From: Planctomycetota bacterium
GTDB lineage: Bacteria; Planctomycetota; UBA8742; UBA2392
Length of the DNA stretch: 64,000 nucleotides
Assembly: GCA_019636195.1 (NCBI GenBank)
Contig: JAHBYA010000002.1
Coordinates: 330,311-394,310, forward strand
Direction: 5' to 3'
Position numbers and translations under genes: made by a program. Shown here piece after piece: positions 41,236 through 50,937 of the stretch; position 1 is the first letter of the stretch, and each line of letters starts with the position of its first letter. The notes under the pieces are model-generated. The model did no database searches, was not told the DNA's origin, and saw nothing but the letters and a program-made list of their open reading frames with translations.

Positions 41236-41530
41236 AGGCAAGTTGCGCCTCACGCAGGACGCGTTTGCGGATGAACCGACTGATGTGCTCGAACGGCACG
41301 AGGTCAACTTTGCGGCCGCCGAACAGCGCCGAAAGTTCGTTCTCAAAAGACACGATGTGCCAGCCGATGACGGCGTCGGGCTCAAACTCGTACAGCACGT
41401 CCACGTCACTTTCCGGGCCGAAGTCGTCGCGAAGCACAGAGCCGAAAAATGCAAGCCGCTTGACCTTCCAGCGCCTGCAAAGCTCGGCCAGCTTTTCGTG
41501 GTCGTAACGGATTTTCACCGCGGGTTCCAT
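41225..41530 (-). CDS. MntA-like minimal nucleotidyltransferase antitoxin
   Basis: 101 residues from ATG 41530. The nucleotidyltransferase motif GSVLRDDFGPESDVDVLYEF carries the two catalytic aspartates, and KVDLVPFEHI supplies the third acidic strand. This is a full-length minimal nucleotidyltransferase of the MntA/DUF4111 kind. Together with the overlapping HEPN gene it forms a type VII toxin-antitoxin pair in the usual order, antitoxin first. Confidence 0.9.
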   Translation of the reverse strand: MEPAVKIRYDHEKLAELCRRWKVKRLAFFGSVLRDDFGPESDVDVLYEFEPDAVIGWHIVSFENELSALFGGRKVDLVPFEHISRFIRKRVLREAQLAYAA

Positions 41531-41680
41531 GGTGTTCCAGTATAGCAAACGGGCGGGAGTGTCACCTGCGCAGCAGACGCAGGGTCATGGCCCGCAAAAG
41601 GTGCCGCGCACAAAGGACGCGGCGAGCTGCAACAGTACCTCTCTGTGGTCCCTGTGCGAGGCCGCAGTTGCAGTTCACGG

Positions 41681-43177
41681 TTAGTCGTCCACATAGCCCA
41701 GCTCGCGCAGGTGGGCTTCGATCTTTTCTTCTTCGGATTGGCCGTTGCCTGCTGCTTTGGCCCCGTCGCCTGCGTTGCGGGCCCCGGATGCTTTGTCCAG
41801 CGCCTCCAGAAAGCTTCGCAACTTGCCTGCAGTTTCGGCCTCGGCTCCAAGCACCGACTTCTTTTCGCCGGGGTCTTTCTTCAGGTAGTACAGCCGGCGC
41901 GTGGGCACGCCCGCCAGAAACAGGTACGGGTCAATGTACGCTGCCTTCAGCAAGCCGCCCACGCCCTTGCGAAAGTGGTGGCCGTACAAAATCGGCAGCA
42001 CGCCCGGCCTTGCGACTGTACTCAGCGCCCGGCCCAGCTCTTTAAAGTATTTGCGCACTCGCACGCCAAAGGGCGGCGGCGAGTACTCGATGTACTTCCA
42101 GTCCGGCGTACGCACGACGCGGGCGTGCTCTTGCCGATGAAACGGAAACGGCACCTCAATCACCAGCGCGTCGTGAACCTGCCGGCTGCTTTCTTCCCAT
42201 AGCGGGCGCAACGACTTGCCGCGAAAGCGCTTCTCGGGCTCAAGGCCGCAGGCGTCGAGCACCGTCGGCGCAATGTCGATGGTCTGCACCAGCGCGTCGT
42301 ATCGCTTGCCCTGCGGCAGCACCTGCGGCGCGCGCATGATCAGGGGCACGCGGATCTCTTCTTCCCACGGAAACTTGCCGTGGCCCGCGAGGCCATGCTC
42401 AAAAAACATCTCGCCGTGGTCGCCGACGACGATGATCAGCGTTTCGTCAAGTATCCCGCGCTTTTCAAGCTCGGCGACCAGCTCGCCGAATTTTTCGTCC
42501 TGGTAGCGCAAGCTGCCGTCGTACAGGTCGATCAACTGCTGCAAGTCGGCCCTGTTGCGCACGCGCGAAAAGGGCCGCCCGCGCCCGTCCACCGGGCCCG
42601 TGTAGCCGGGGTCAGCTTCTTTGTTGTAGCTGTCCGGCTGGCGAAAGGGCTCGTGGGTGTCGATGGACCAGATCAGCATGAAAAACGGGTCGTAGCTGTC
42701 GCCGCGCGCGTCAAGCCAGCGCAGGGCTTTCACGTGCAGGTCTTCACTCAATGGCAGGCAGTAATCGTCGCCGCGGGAATCCTGCCCGCGGTCTTTGCAG
42801 CGCCGGATGGTCTCGGGGTCTTTGAACGTGTCTTCAAACAGGTCAAAGCCGCGATTGAAGCCGCGCAGCGCCGAAACCTGGTACACGCCCGAAAACGCAA
42901 CCGCCTGGTAGCCCGCGCCCTTGAGCATTTCCGGCAGCCACGGCATGTCGGCATTGAGCGCATCGCGCATTTTGTGAATGCCCGTGCGCGAGGGGTGCTG
43001 GCTTGAAAAAATGCTGGCGCCGGAAGGCGCAGTCCAGCCGCTGTTGGAGTACGCGTTGGTGAACGCCACGCCCTGGGCGCACATGCGGTCAAGGTTGGGC
43101 GTGCAGTCGCGCGCATAGCCCAGCGCGTGAATACGGTCGGCGCGCAGGCAATCCATGACGTAAAGAATGACGTTCAT
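41681..43177 (-). CDS. Sulfatase-fold hydrolase without the formylglycine cysteine
   Basis: 498 residues. The alkaline-phosphatase fold begins [15 protein letters not shown] (metal D9) and later has [20 protein letters not shown]. The sulfatase activation motif (C/S)-x-P-x-R is changed to T-A-P-S-G at residue 49 ([20 protein letters not shown]), so no formylglycine can form and arylsulfatase activity is unlikely. A threonine nucleophile suggests a phosphotransferase or phosphodiesterase. No signal peptide is obvious. It diverges from cysC, which may be coincidence. Confidence 0.85.
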   Translation of the reverse strand: MNVILYVMDCLRADRIHALGYARDCTPNLDRMCAQGVAFTNAYSNSGWTAPSGASIFSSQHPSRTGIHKMRDALNADMPWLPEMLKGAGYQAVAFSGVYQVSALRGFNRGFDLFEDTFKDPETIRRCKDRGQDSRGDDYCLPLSEDLHVKALRWLDARGDSYDPFFMLIWSIDTHEPFRQPDSYNKEADPGYTGPVDGRGRPFSRVRNRADLQQLIDLYDGSLRYQDEKFGELVAELEKRGILDETLIIVVGDHGEMFFEHGLAGHGKFPWEEEIRVPLIMRAPQVLPQGKRYDALVQTIDIAPTVLDACGLEPEKRFRGKSLRPLWEESSRQVHDALVIEVPFPFHRQEHARVVRTPDWKYIEYSPPPFGVRVRKYFKELGRALSTVARPGVLPILYGHHFRKGVGGLLKAAYIDPYLFLAGVPTRRLYYLKKDPGEKKSVLGAEAETAGKLRSFLEALDKASGARNAGDGAKAAGNGQSEEEKIEAHLRELGYVDD

Positions 43178-43280
43178 GGCCGCAATATGCCGTGCAACAA
43201 AGGAAGGGAAAGTAGGAAGGCCGTGCTTCCCCTACCGCTTGCCGCTTTCGCTTGTATTTAAGCGAACCACGGAGGCAGTC

Positions 43281-43823
43281 ATGTCGCAGCGGATTGGCTT
43301 TACGGTGTGGTTCACGGGTTTGTCGGGCGCAGGCAAGAGCACGCTGGCAGAGGCGCTTTCGGCGCGCATGCTGGCACAGCAGATCGCTCACGAGATTCTG
43401 GACGGCGACTTGGTGCGCACGAACCTGAGCAAGGGCTTGGGCTTTTCCAAAGAAGACCGCGACACCAACATCCGCCGCATCGGCTTCGTCGCCAACCTGC
43501 TGACAAAGCACGGCGTGCCGGTGCTGACGGCCGCGATCAGCCCCTACAAAGCCATCCGCGAAGAATGCCGCGCGCTGATCGGGCCCGAGCGCTTTGTCGA
43601 AGTGCATGTCCACGCGCCGCTGGACACGCTGGTCGAGCGCGATGTGAAGGGCCTGTACAAGAAGGCCATTGCCGGCGAGATCAAGAACTTCACGGGCGTC
43701 AGCGACCCCTACGAAGCGCCGGAAGCCCCCCACGTGCACGTTGACAGCAGCACCGAGAGCATTGAGCAATCGCTGGAAAAGCTGTGGCGCCACCTGGTCG
43801 AGCGCGGCTTTATCAAGGCGTGA
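43281..43823 (+). CDS. cysC: Adenylyl-sulfate (APS) kinase
   Basis: 180 residues from ATG 43281, with GGAGG five bases upstream. It phosphorylates APS to PAPS. The P-loop is [30 protein letters not shown] binds [16 protein letters not shown] and [20 protein letters not shown] are family signatures. The next gene is ATP sulfurylase, which makes APS, but terminators lie between them, so they may be transcribed separately. Confidence 0.96.
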   Translation: MSQRIGFTVWFTGLSGAGKSTLAEALSARMLAQQIAHEILDGDLVRTNLSKGLGFSKEDRDTNIRRIGFVANLLTKHGVPVLTAAISPYKAIREECRALIGPERFVEVHVHAPLDTLVERDVKGLYKKAIAGEIKNFTGVSDPYEAPEAPHVHVDSSTESIEQSLEKLWRHLVERGFIKA

Positions 43824-43827
43824 CAGC

Positions 43828-43884
43828 AAGCCCCGTGGGGCTTTGACATACTGCGCCCCGGCCTGACGGTCGGGGCTCTTTGTT
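43828..43884 (+). terminator. Tandem terminator hairpins after cysC
   Basis: AAGCCCC-GT-GGGGCTTT (43828-43844) is followed by GCCCCG (43855-43860) pairing with CGGGGC (43871-43876) and then TCTTTGTT. The second has the features of an intrinsic terminator, so cysC and sat probably have separate promoters. Confidence 0.7.
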
Positions 43885-43948
43885 ACTCGCAATTGGCGCC
43901 CGCGTCGCTATAAACGCGGCCTCACGGGCCTGAGTACATGGAGCAAAG

Positions 43949-45094
43949 ATGCCAGCAAACACCCCGGTCGGCGGCACCCTGGTCAATCGTGTTGTCGCTG
44001 ACGCAGCCAAGCTGCGCGCGGAAGCCGAAAAGCTGCCCGCCATTACCCTGCCCGCCGCCGAAGTGTGGGATCTGAAGCTGCTTGCCGTCGGCGGTTATTC
44101 GCCGCTGGGCGGCTTTGTCAACGAGCACGACTACGCCAGCATCATCGCGCGCGGCAAGCTGTCCGATGGCACGCCCTGGACGGTGCCGATCACGCTGGGC
44201 GTGCAGGACGCAAGCAAGCTGGCCGCCGGCAAGCGGGCCGCCCTGAAAGACGAAAAAGGCAACCTGCTGGGCGCGATCACCGTGCAGCAACTGTATGCCC
44301 GCCGCTTTGAAGACGAAGCCAAAGGCGTGTTCAAGACACTTGACGAAGCCCACCCCGGCGTCGCGCGCATCAAAAGTGCCGGCCAGACGCTGGTCGCCGG
44401 CGAAGTCGATGTGCTGCCGGAGGCACTGCCCAGCAACGAGCAGGGCCTGCCGTTTAAACCCGCTGAGGTGCGCGCCGAGATTGACCGCCGCGGCTGGAAA
44501 AGCGTGGTCGCGTTCCAGACCCGCAACCCCATCCATCGTGCGCACGAGTACCTGCTGCGAACGGCGCTGGAAACCGCCGACGGCCTTCTGATTCACCCGC
44601 TTGTCGGGGAGACAAAGTCTGACGACATTCCGGCCGACGTGCGCACCCAGTGCTACGTCGCGCTGATTGACAAGTACTTCCCGAAAGACCGCGTGTTGCT
44701 GGCGGCGCTGCCGGCGCCCATGCGCTACGCCGGGCCGAAAGAGGCGATTCACCACGCGCTGATTCGCCGCAATTACGGCGCGACGCACTTCATTGTGGGC
44801 CGCGACCACGCGGGCGTTGGCAACTACTACGGCACCTACGACGCGCAGCAGATTTTTGAAACCTACGCCGCCGGCGAGCTGGGCATTGCCAACCTGAACT
44901 TTGAGCACAGCTTCTGGTGCAAGGGTGTCGGCGGCTACGCCACCAGCAAGACCAGCCCGTTCGGCAAGGAGCATCACCTGACCATCAGCGGCACCAGGCT
45001 GCGCGAGTTGCTGGCAGCGGGCGAGTACCCGCCCGCCGAGATTGTGCGGCCTGAGCTGGCGGAAATCCTGATGGCGTATTACCGGGGCAAGTAG
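43949..45094 (+). CDS. sat: Sulfate adenylyltransferase (ATP sulfurylase)
   Basis: 381 residues, the single-subunit form. It makes APS from ATP and sulfate. The catalytic QTRNPIHRAHEY (HxxH), the nucleotide loop GRDHAGVGNYYGTYDAQ and the C-terminal ISGTRLRELLAAGEYPP are all present. An N-terminal PUA-like domain (about 1-150) is included. With cysC it yields PAPS for sulfate assimilation or sulfation; no reductase genes are seen in the window. RNase HIII follows 9 bp downstream. Confidence 0.97.
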   Translation: MPANTPVGGTLVNRVVADAAKLRAEAEKLPAITLPAAEVWDLKLLAVGGYSPLGGFVNEHDYASIIARGKLSDGTPWTVPITLGVQDASKLAAGKRAALKDEKGNLLGAITVQQLYARRFEDEAKGVFKTLDEAHPGVARIKSAGQTLVAGEVDVLPEALPSNEQGLPFKPAEVRAEIDRRGWKSVVAFQTRNPIHRAHEYLLRTALETADGLLIHPLVGETKSDDIPADVRTQCYVALIDKYFPKDRVLLAALPAPMRYAGPKEAIHHALIRRNYGATHFIVGRDHAGVGNYYGTYDAQQIFETYAAGELGIANLNFEHSFWCKGVGGYATSKTSPFGKEHHLTISGTRLRELLAAGEYPPAEIVRPELAEILMAYYRGK

Positions 45095-45103
45095 CCGCAA
45101 GGC

Positions 45104-46000
45104 ATGGACTTCGCCGCTTATTGCGCAAACCTGATCAACCGCGTCAACGCGGCCGGTTGGGTTGTGCAGTCGCAAAAAACCATTCCTTACGGCGTGCAGT
45201 ACAACCTGTCCGACAAAGCCGGGCGCAGCGCAAGCCTGAACGCCTACAGCGGCAAGAAGGGCTTTTCAAACGTGCCCGGCGGCAAAGATGGCGCGGCATT
45301 GGCCGCCGACCTTGGCTTGCCCGCACCCGGCGCGCCGCTGCCGGAAGCGACCAGCGGCGACCCTTTCAGACTCGGCGCGCCGCGGGTCGGCGGCGATGAA
45401 TCAGGCAAGGGCGACTTTTTCGGGCCGCTGGTGGTCGCCGCGTTTCACCTTGACTCCGCGACCGAAAAGCAGCTTGCGGGCAGCGGCATAACAGACAGCA
45501 AAGCGCTGACCGACGCCAAGATCACGCGCCTTGCGGGCGTGCTGGACAAAACCGGCCGCGGCGAGGTGCTGACAATGATGCCCCGCGAGTACAACCCCGA
45601 GTACCAGCGCACCGGCAACCTGAACGTGCTGCTGTCGCGACTGCACGGGCGCTGCATCGGCGCGCTGATCAAGCGGCTGGGGGCGCCGAAGTCGATTCTC
45701 GTGGACGAGTTCATGCGCGACAGCACCGAGCTTGCGGCCGCCATCAGTGCGCCCAAGGGCGTGAAGCTGCTCACGCGCACAAAGGCCGAAAGCGACCTTG
45801 CCGTGGCCGCCGCCAGCGTGCTGGCCCGCGCGGCCTTTGTCGAAGGCCTGAAAGAGCTGGGCCACGAGTTCGGGCAAGAATTCCCGCCCGGTGCGGGCGA
45901 CCCGGTGATCAAGGCGGGTCGCGCCTTCGTCAGGTCTTTCGGCAAGGCTCAGTTGGTCAACGTCGCCAAGACGCACTTCAAGACGACAGAACGGCTGTAA
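45104..46000 (+). CDS. rnhC: Ribonuclease HIII
   Basis: 298 residues. The N-terminal TBP-like domain (1-90, WVVQSQKTIPYGVQYNLSD) binds RNA/DNA hybrids. The catalytic domain starts GGDESGKGDFFGPLVVAAF with the family aspartate and glutamate; SKALTDAKI, LVDEFM and TRTKAESDLAVAAASVLARA supply the remaining acidic residues. It removes RNA from RNA/DNA hybrids and lagging-strand primers. RNase HIII, as opposed to HII, is typical of some Gram-positive lineages and also occurs in Chlamydiae and planctomycetes. Confidence 0.95.
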   Translation: MDFAAYCANLINRVNAAGWVVQSQKTIPYGVQYNLSDKAGRSASLNAYSGKKGFSNVPGGKDGAALAADLGLPAPGAPLPEATSGDPFRLGAPRVGGDESGKGDFFGPLVVAAFHLDSATEKQLAGSGITDSKALTDAKITRLAGVLDKTGRGEVLTMMPREYNPEYQRTGNLNVLLSRLHGRCIGALIKRLGAPKSILVDEFMRDSTELAAAISAPKGVKLLTRTKAESDLAVAAASVLARAAFVEGLKELGHEFGQEFPPGAGDPVIKAGRAFVRSFGKAQLVNVAKTHFKTTERL

Positions 46001-46015
46001 GCCCCGCCCTTCCGA

Positions 46016-46043
46016 TTGACAGTGACCCTTCTGCCGCTACCAT
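46016..46043 (+). promoter_or_regulatory. Promoter of the 365-aa secreted protein
   Basis: TTGACA (46016-46021), a 16-bp spacer and TACCAT (46038-46043) lie just after the RNase HIII stop. AGGAG (46059-46063) precedes the TTG start at 46071. Confidence 0.5.
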
Positions 46044-46070
46044 CCCTGCCTTGTTGACAGGAGTTGCAAG

Positions 46071-47168
46071 TTGAAGCGCGTACTGCTTTTCGGTTCCCTG
46101 CTTGTTGCCGCCACTGTGGCGGTCGTGGTTCTGGCCCAGCCGGGCGTCATGCCCGTTGTGGACAAGAATTACAACCCGGACTGGAAGAAGCTCAGGGCGG
46201 ACGTCACCAACCAGGCCGGCAGCGTGGCCATTGAGCCCAGGTTCAAGGGCATCAACGGCGACCGCTTTGCCTACGAGATTGACTATCGCGGCGTCAGCCG
46301 CGGCACGCTGACAGAAGACGGCAAGCCCGCAGAAGCCTACTACTTGAATGCGCATTGGGCCACGCAGGCCAGTTTCAAGTGCGACGAAGATGTGCTTGAG
46401 GGCCGCAACGACCTGCGCCTTGCAGTGCGTTACGACTCGATGAACTTTCTGGTCGATAACGGCAAGGCTCGCTACTCGGGCTACATCGGCCCCGAGATCG
46501 GCGGCCGCAAATCCATGTTCCATGAGGTCGCTCGGGACGGCACGCGCAGCGAAGTGGCCAACATTCCCGGCTGGGCAGGGATTAACGCGCGCACGGTTGA
46601 CACCAACCGTTCAATGCAGTCGGGCGAGGTCGCGGCGGTTGCATGGTTCAGCATCAGCGACCATGGCCGGCTGTACAATGAGGTTTATTATGCGGACTTC
46701 GGCTCGCCTGACCAGCGCAACTACCCCGGTCGTTTTCAAGACCCGGTGTTTGTCGCGCTTGGCCTGTTCGCCGAGTTCCCGGCCGATGCATCATTGAAAG
46801 TCGGCGAGACGGTCAGTGTTCGCCGCCGCCTGCCGGTCGGCGCGGGCCACGGCGCGACCACCCTGTACGATGTGACCTACAAGCTTGAAAAGCTCTACGG
46901 CACGGTGACAGAGCCGGTCGGGGCGCGCTTTTCATTCACGGCTGTGCCCGCAGTGCGTGAGCACACGGCGCGTGTGGATGGCCTGGACGTGAAGTTCACC
47001 GCGCCTGACTTCCGCAACGGCAGCCTGCTGCTTGACTTGGTCAAGGGCGTGCCGCTGCACATGCAGTGGGCGTACACACTCAAGGGCAGTGCCGGCGGCA
47101 CGACCTTTGAGAATGACATTGAGTTCACGGCGTCGCTTCGCAAAGAAAACGAAGCGAACGCCAACTAG
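46071..47168 (+). CDS. Hypothetical exported protein
   Basis: 365 residues starting at TTG 46071 with AGGAG seven bases upstream; no in-frame ATG gives a better signal. The signal peptide MKRVLLFGSLLVAATVAVVVLAQ predicts export. The mature chain is beta-rich (GDRFAYEIDYRGVSRGTLTE, TTLYDVTYKLEKLYGTVTE, FENDIEFTASLRKEN) and resembles planctomycete secreted proteins with paired beta barrels, but I cannot name the family. No enzymatic motif is evident. Confidence 0.7.
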   Translation: MKRVLLFGSLLVAATVAVVVLAQPGVMPVVDKNYNPDWKKLRADVTNQAGSVAIEPRFKGINGDRFAYEIDYRGVSRGTLTEDGKPAEAYYLNAHWATQASFKCDEDVLEGRNDLRLAVRYDSMNFLVDNGKARYSGYIGPEIGGRKSMFHEVARDGTRSEVANIPGWAGINARTVDTNRSMQSGEVAAVAWFSISDHGRLYNEVYYADFGSPDQRNYPGRFQDPVFVALGLFAEFPADASLKVGETVSVRRRLPVGAGHGATTLYDVTYKLEKLYGTVTEPVGARFSFTAVPAVREHTARVDGLDVKFTAPDFRNGSLLLDLVKGVPLHMQWAYTLKGSAGGTTFENDIEFTASLRKENEANAN

Positions 47169-47280
47169 TTTGCGGCGGCCTCGGTCGCCACAAGAAACTG
47201 ATACCGGGAGTATCCCGGAGGAAGTCGGCCCGGCGGTTTTTCCGGCGGGCGGAGGATCCTGGCCCACGCGGGCCTTGCGG

Positions 47281-47940
47281 ATGGCGGCAACCCGATACCG
47301 GATGCGCTTTGAAAAGCGCGGGGCGCTGCGGTTCATATCGCATCATGACCTGATGCGCGTCTTTGAACTCGCGTTGCGCCGCTCCGGTCTGCCGGTTGCC
47401 TACACGCAGGGCTTCAACCCGCACCCGAAGGTCTCGTTCGCGATTGCCTTGCCGCTGGGTGTCGAAAGCCTCGACGAAATCGTCGATATCGACATCGCCC
47501 ATGAACAGCAGGCGCCCGCGCCGCAAGACGTGCTGGACACGCTTGCCGCGCAGATGCCGCCCGGCCTGCACCTGAAAACGGCGCAGGCGGCCACCGCAAG
47601 GCCTGAAGTCATCGCACAGGACTTTGAATGCGAGTTGCCGCCAGGCCACGATCTTGAGGATCTGGGGCAGAAGTTGCAGGCGTTTCTCGCCGAGTCATCC
47701 CGCGCGCACACCCGCGCACGCGGCGCCAGAAAGGCGGCGCGCAACTTTGACGCACGCCGGTACACACTGGCGGCGTCACTCGACGGCGACCTGCTGCGCA
47801 TGCGCCTCAAGTCCGGCAATGAAGGGGGCATGAAGCCCTCTGACCTGCTGGAAATCCTCGGGCTTGACCCCAACCGCCTGCTGGTCACCAAGACCCGCAC
47901 CGTGCTGGCCGACGAAGCAACAGGAGAGGATGGGCGCTGA
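47281..47940 (+). CDS. DUF2344 (TIGR03936-type, radical-SAM-linked) protein
   Basis: 219 residues from ATG 47281. The family motif YRMRFEKRGALRFISHHDLM and GFNPHPKVSFAIALPLGVES identify DUF2344, often fused to or encoded with radical SAM proteins and frequently next to Rne/Rng, as here. The function is not known. The Rne/Rng gene starts 17 bp downstream and the two are probably one transcript. The radical SAM partner is not in the window. Confidence 0.9.
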   Translation: MAATRYRMRFEKRGALRFISHHDLMRVFELALRRSGLPVAYTQGFNPHPKVSFAIALPLGVESLDEIVDIDIAHEQQAPAPQDVLDTLAAQMPPGLHLKTAQAATARPEVIAQDFECELPPGHDLEDLGQKLQAFLAESSRAHTRARGARKAARNFDARRYTLAASLDGDLLRMRLKSGNEGGMKPSDLLEILGLDPNRLLVTKTRTVLADEATGEDGR

Positions 47941-47957
47941 ACGGCGCCCCGCACACC

Positions 47958-50924
47958 ATGGCACGCAAGATTTTCATGAATGTCGCCGAAGGCGACGAAT
48001 GCCGCATCGCGGTGCTGGAGAACGGCAAGCTGTTCGAATACTTCGTGGACCGCCCCGGCCAGCTCAAGCACGTCGGCAACATCTACAAGGGACTGATCAA
48101 CAACGTTGAACCGGGCATCCAGGCCGCGTTTGTGGATGTCGGCCTTGAGCGCAACGGCTTTCTGCACATCAGCGACGTCAACTACGCCTACGAAAACAAT
48201 CCCGACGTCAAAGACCTGTTCAGCCGCACGCTGCGCGTCAAGGAGCCGCTGCCCGAGGACGCGATCCTTGCCACGCAACGCGAGCGCGACGTTGAGACCG
48301 TCGCCGAGTTTGTCGCCCCGGAGCCCGCCAGCGGCAGAGGACCTGAAGAGGCGGCGTTTCTCGACAAGCTGGACGCTGAGCAGACCGGCCACCGCATTTC
48401 GTCGCCCGTGCGCGGCGAAACTGAGCCGGCCTCAGCAGACTCGGGCCGATTGCCCGCAGTCAGCGCCGACTCCGGCCGCTTTTCGGCGGTGAGGCCCGAT
48501 GAGGTGAAGACCGAGACGCCGCCCGCACCGCCCGCGACGCCCGCGTCCCCCACCGGTCAGGGCGCACCAGCCCCCGAAGGCGAGCGTAAACGCCGCCGCA
48601 GAAGGCGCGGACGCCGCGGACGCCGCAACGGCGAGGGCCAGCGCCCTGCCGCCCCCACGCCGGACCAGCCAGCCGCCATCGCTCAACCCGCGGCCCCGCA
48701 CGTCAGTAAGCAACCGGAGCCGCAGCCCCCTGCGCAGGCGCCCGTCGCACCTGTTGCAGAGCCAATGACGCCCGGCACAGGGCAGCCAGAAACCGAAGCC
48801 GCACAGGAAGCCCCTGCCGCCTCACAGGGCACAGCGACACCCAGGACGAGGCAGCGGCGTCGCCGCACACCCAAGAAGCGCGGCGGCCACCTGCCCAAGC
48901 GCGTACTCGAGGGCGAGTCCGATGCGCAGGGCAACCGGGACATCGACGGCAAGTCACCCGAAGGCGCAGGCCCCGCGCCCGGGCCCCAGTACCGTTACAA
49001 CCGCGGCGGGCCGCCCAAGATTCAGGGCGTGCTCAAGCGCAATCAGGAAGTCGTTGTGCAGGTGACCAAGGCCAGCCAGGGCGGCAAGGGCCCAGGCCTC
49101 AGCACGTTTATCAGCCTGCCCGGCCGCTACATGGTGCTGACGCCCAGCAGCAACCGCGGTGGCGTCAGCCGCAAGATTGAAGACGGCGTAGCGCGCAACG
49201 AACTGCGCAAGATGCTCGACAAGTTGCCGGTGCCCGAGGGCATGGGCGTAATCATCCGCACCGCGGCCATCGACCGCAGCTACGACGAGCTGGCCCGCGA
49301 CCTGAACTATCTGCTGCGGGTCTGGAGTGTGATTGTCCAGCGCATCCACGAGGCGGAGGCCCCCGCGCTGCTGTACAGCGACAGCGACCCCGCAATCCGC
49401 GCCGTGCGCGACTACTTTACGGCAGAGACCGAAGAAATCGTGATCGACAGCCGCGAGGTGTACGACCGCGTTGTCGATTTCTTTGAACAGTTGATGCCCA
49501 GCTTCAAAGACCGTGTAAAGCTGTACGAAGGCGACGTGCCGCTGTTTTTTGCCAACGGCCTCGAAAACCAGATTGAGCACATCTTCGACAAGAAGGTGCC
49601 GCTCAAGTCCGGCGGCTACCTGTTCATTGAACAGACCGAGGCGCTGGTCAGCATCGACGTCAACAGCGGCAAGTTCACCAGCGCCGGCGACGCCGAGAAG
49701 ACGGCCTACCTGACCAACCTTGAAGCGATCCCCGAGATCTGCCGCCAGCTGCGGCTGCGCGACCTGGGCGGCATCGTGTGCTGCGACCTGATCGACATGC
49801 TCAGCGCCAAGCACCGCAATGACGTTGAGAATGCGCTCAAGCGTGAGCTGCGCAAGGACCGCGCCCGCACCAAGGTCGCCCGATTCTCGCCGTTCGGCGT
49901 AATCGAGATGACGCGCCAGCGCGTGCGTCCCAGCATCAAGAGCTATACGTTCGTGAGCTGCCCGACCTGTGGAGGCTTCGGCATGGTGCGCAGCGCCGAG
50001 ACCTCATGCCTGTCGCTGCTGCGGCGCATGAAGCTGGCACTGGGAGAAGAGCGCGTCAAAGAACTGGTAGTGCAGGTCCACCCCCACGTGCTGACACACC
50101 TGCACAACGAGTTTCGGGAAGATATCGACGAACTGGAGGAGTCCTTCGACAAGGCGATCGTGTTTGAGTACGCCAAGGACCTGACGCTTGGCCAGTCGCG
50201 CTTCTTTTACGTCAATGACCGGGCCGCCCGCGTGCTGTACGACATGGACCAGCGCATCAACAGTTTCGTCAAAGGGGAGTCCTGGAAGTCGCAGACCAAC
50301 GTCGCGCTGCCCGTTGCAGCCACCGGGTCCGCAAGCCCGCAGGCCGCACAGGCCATTGCCGACGCGGACTCAAGGCGCAGGCGCAAGCGCCGCGGCGGGC
50401 GCAAGCAGCGCGAACGTGAACAGGAACGGCTGGCCCGTGAACAACGCATCAAGGACCAGGCCGGCAAAGCCGTCAGTTTCGGGGACAAGCTGCCCGATGC
50501 GCCCGTCATTGAGGTGATCCGCGAAACCGCCCACGCGCCCACGGCCGGTGAGCACCGGGGAAGGGGACGCCGAAGGGGCAGAGGAAAGCGGCAGGAGACT
50601 GGTGAAAAACCCGCTGCGCCTGCTATTAACACTGAGCCGAAGGTGGGCACGCCGGAGCCGGCACCCGCACAGGCAGTTCAGGCCGGCGGAGAGTCCGCCG
50701 CCACAACCGAGTTTCAACCACAAGGGGTAGAGGACATGGCAAAGAAGAAGGGCAAGAAGCCCGCAAAGAAGGCGGCCAAGAAGCCCGCCAAGAAGAAGCC
50801 CGCCAAGAAGGCCGCGAAGAAGCCGGCGAAGAAGGCCGCCAAGAAGGCGCCCGCCAAGCGCAAGGCCCCGGCCCGCAAGCCCGCCGCCAAGCGCGCGCCC
50901 GCCAAGGCGCCCGAAGAAGAGTAA
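47958..50924 (+). CDS. Rne/Rng-family ribonuclease with split S1 domain and H1-like tail
   Basis: 988 residues. The N-terminal S1 domain (GNIYKGLINNVEPGIQAAFVD and FLHISDV, up to residue 75) is interrupted by about 275 residues of Pro/Ala/Glu-rich sequence with arginine clusters (ERKRRRRRRGRRGRR). S1 resumes near 352 (KIQGVLKRNQEVVVQVTK). The catalytic DNase I-like region has aspartates in ALVSIDVNSGKF (about 565) and GIVCCDLIDM (about 610), and the zinc link is SCPTCGGFG (about 668). After residue 830 the chain is basic, ending in AKKPAKK repeats (927-988) like eukaryotic histone H1. The enzyme should process and decay RNA. Confidence 0.92.
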   Translation: MARKIFMNVAEGDECRIAVLENGKLFEYFVDRPGQLKHVGNIYKGLINNVEPGIQAAFVDVGLERNGFLHISDVNYAYENNPDVKDLFSRTLRVKEPLPEDAILATQRERDVETVAEFVAPEPASGRGPEEAAFLDKLDAEQTGHRISSPVRGETEPASADSGRLPAVSADSGRFSAVRPDEVKTETPPAPPATPASPTGQGAPAPEGERKRRRRRRGRRGRRNGEGQRPAAPTPDQPAAIAQPAAPHVSKQPEPQPPAQAPVAPVAEPMTPGTGQPETEAAQEAPAASQGTATPRTRQRRRRTPKKRGGHLPKRVLEGESDAQGNRDIDGKSPEGAGPAPGPQYRYNRGGPPKIQGVLKRNQEVVVQVTKASQGGKGPGLSTFISLPGRYMVLTPSSNRGGVSRKIEDGVARNELRKMLDKLPVPEGMGVIIRTAAIDRSYDELARDLNYLLRVWSVIVQRIHEAEAPALLYSDSDPAIRAVRDYFTAETEEIVIDSREVYDRVVDFFEQLMPSFKDRVKLYEGDVPLFFANGLENQIEHIFDKKVPLKSGGYLFIEQTEALVSIDVNSGKFTSAGDAEKTAYLTNLEAIPEICRQLRLRDLGGIVCCDLIDMLSAKHRNDVENALKRELRKDRARTKVARFSPFGVIEMTRQRVRPSIKSYTFVSCPTCGGFGMVRSAETSCLSLLRRMKLALGEERVKELVVQVHPHVLTHLHNEFREDIDELEESFDKAIVFEYAKDLTLGQSRFFYVNDRAARVLYDMDQRINSFVKGESWKSQTNVALPVAATGSASPQAAQAIADADSRRRRKRRGGRKQREREQERLAREQRIKDQAGKAVSFGDKLPDAPVIEVIRETAHAPTAGEHRGRGRRRGRGKRQETGEKPAAPAINTEPKVGTPEPAPAQAVQAGGESAATTEFQPQGVEDMAKKKGKKPAKKAAKKPAKKKPAKKAAKKPAKKAAKKAPAKRKAPARKPAAKRAPAKAPEEE
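50736..50924 (+). CDS. Possible internal in-frame start: 62-aa histone-H1-like protein
   Basis: Inside the 3' end of the Rne/Rng gene, ATG 50736 is in frame and has AAGGGG (50722-50727) at a good distance. The product would be only lysine/alanine/proline repeats (AKKKGKKPAKKAAKK and similar) ending in PEEE, close in make-up to bacterial histone H1-like proteins. It may be made separately as a DNA- or RNA-compacting protein, or exist only as the enzyme tail. There is no stop codon between the two parts. Confidence 0.35.
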   Translation: MAKKKGKKPAKKAAKKPAKKKPAKKAAKKPAKKAAKKAPAKRKAPARKPAAKRAPAKAPEEE

Positions 50925-50937
50925 GCGGCAATACGTG

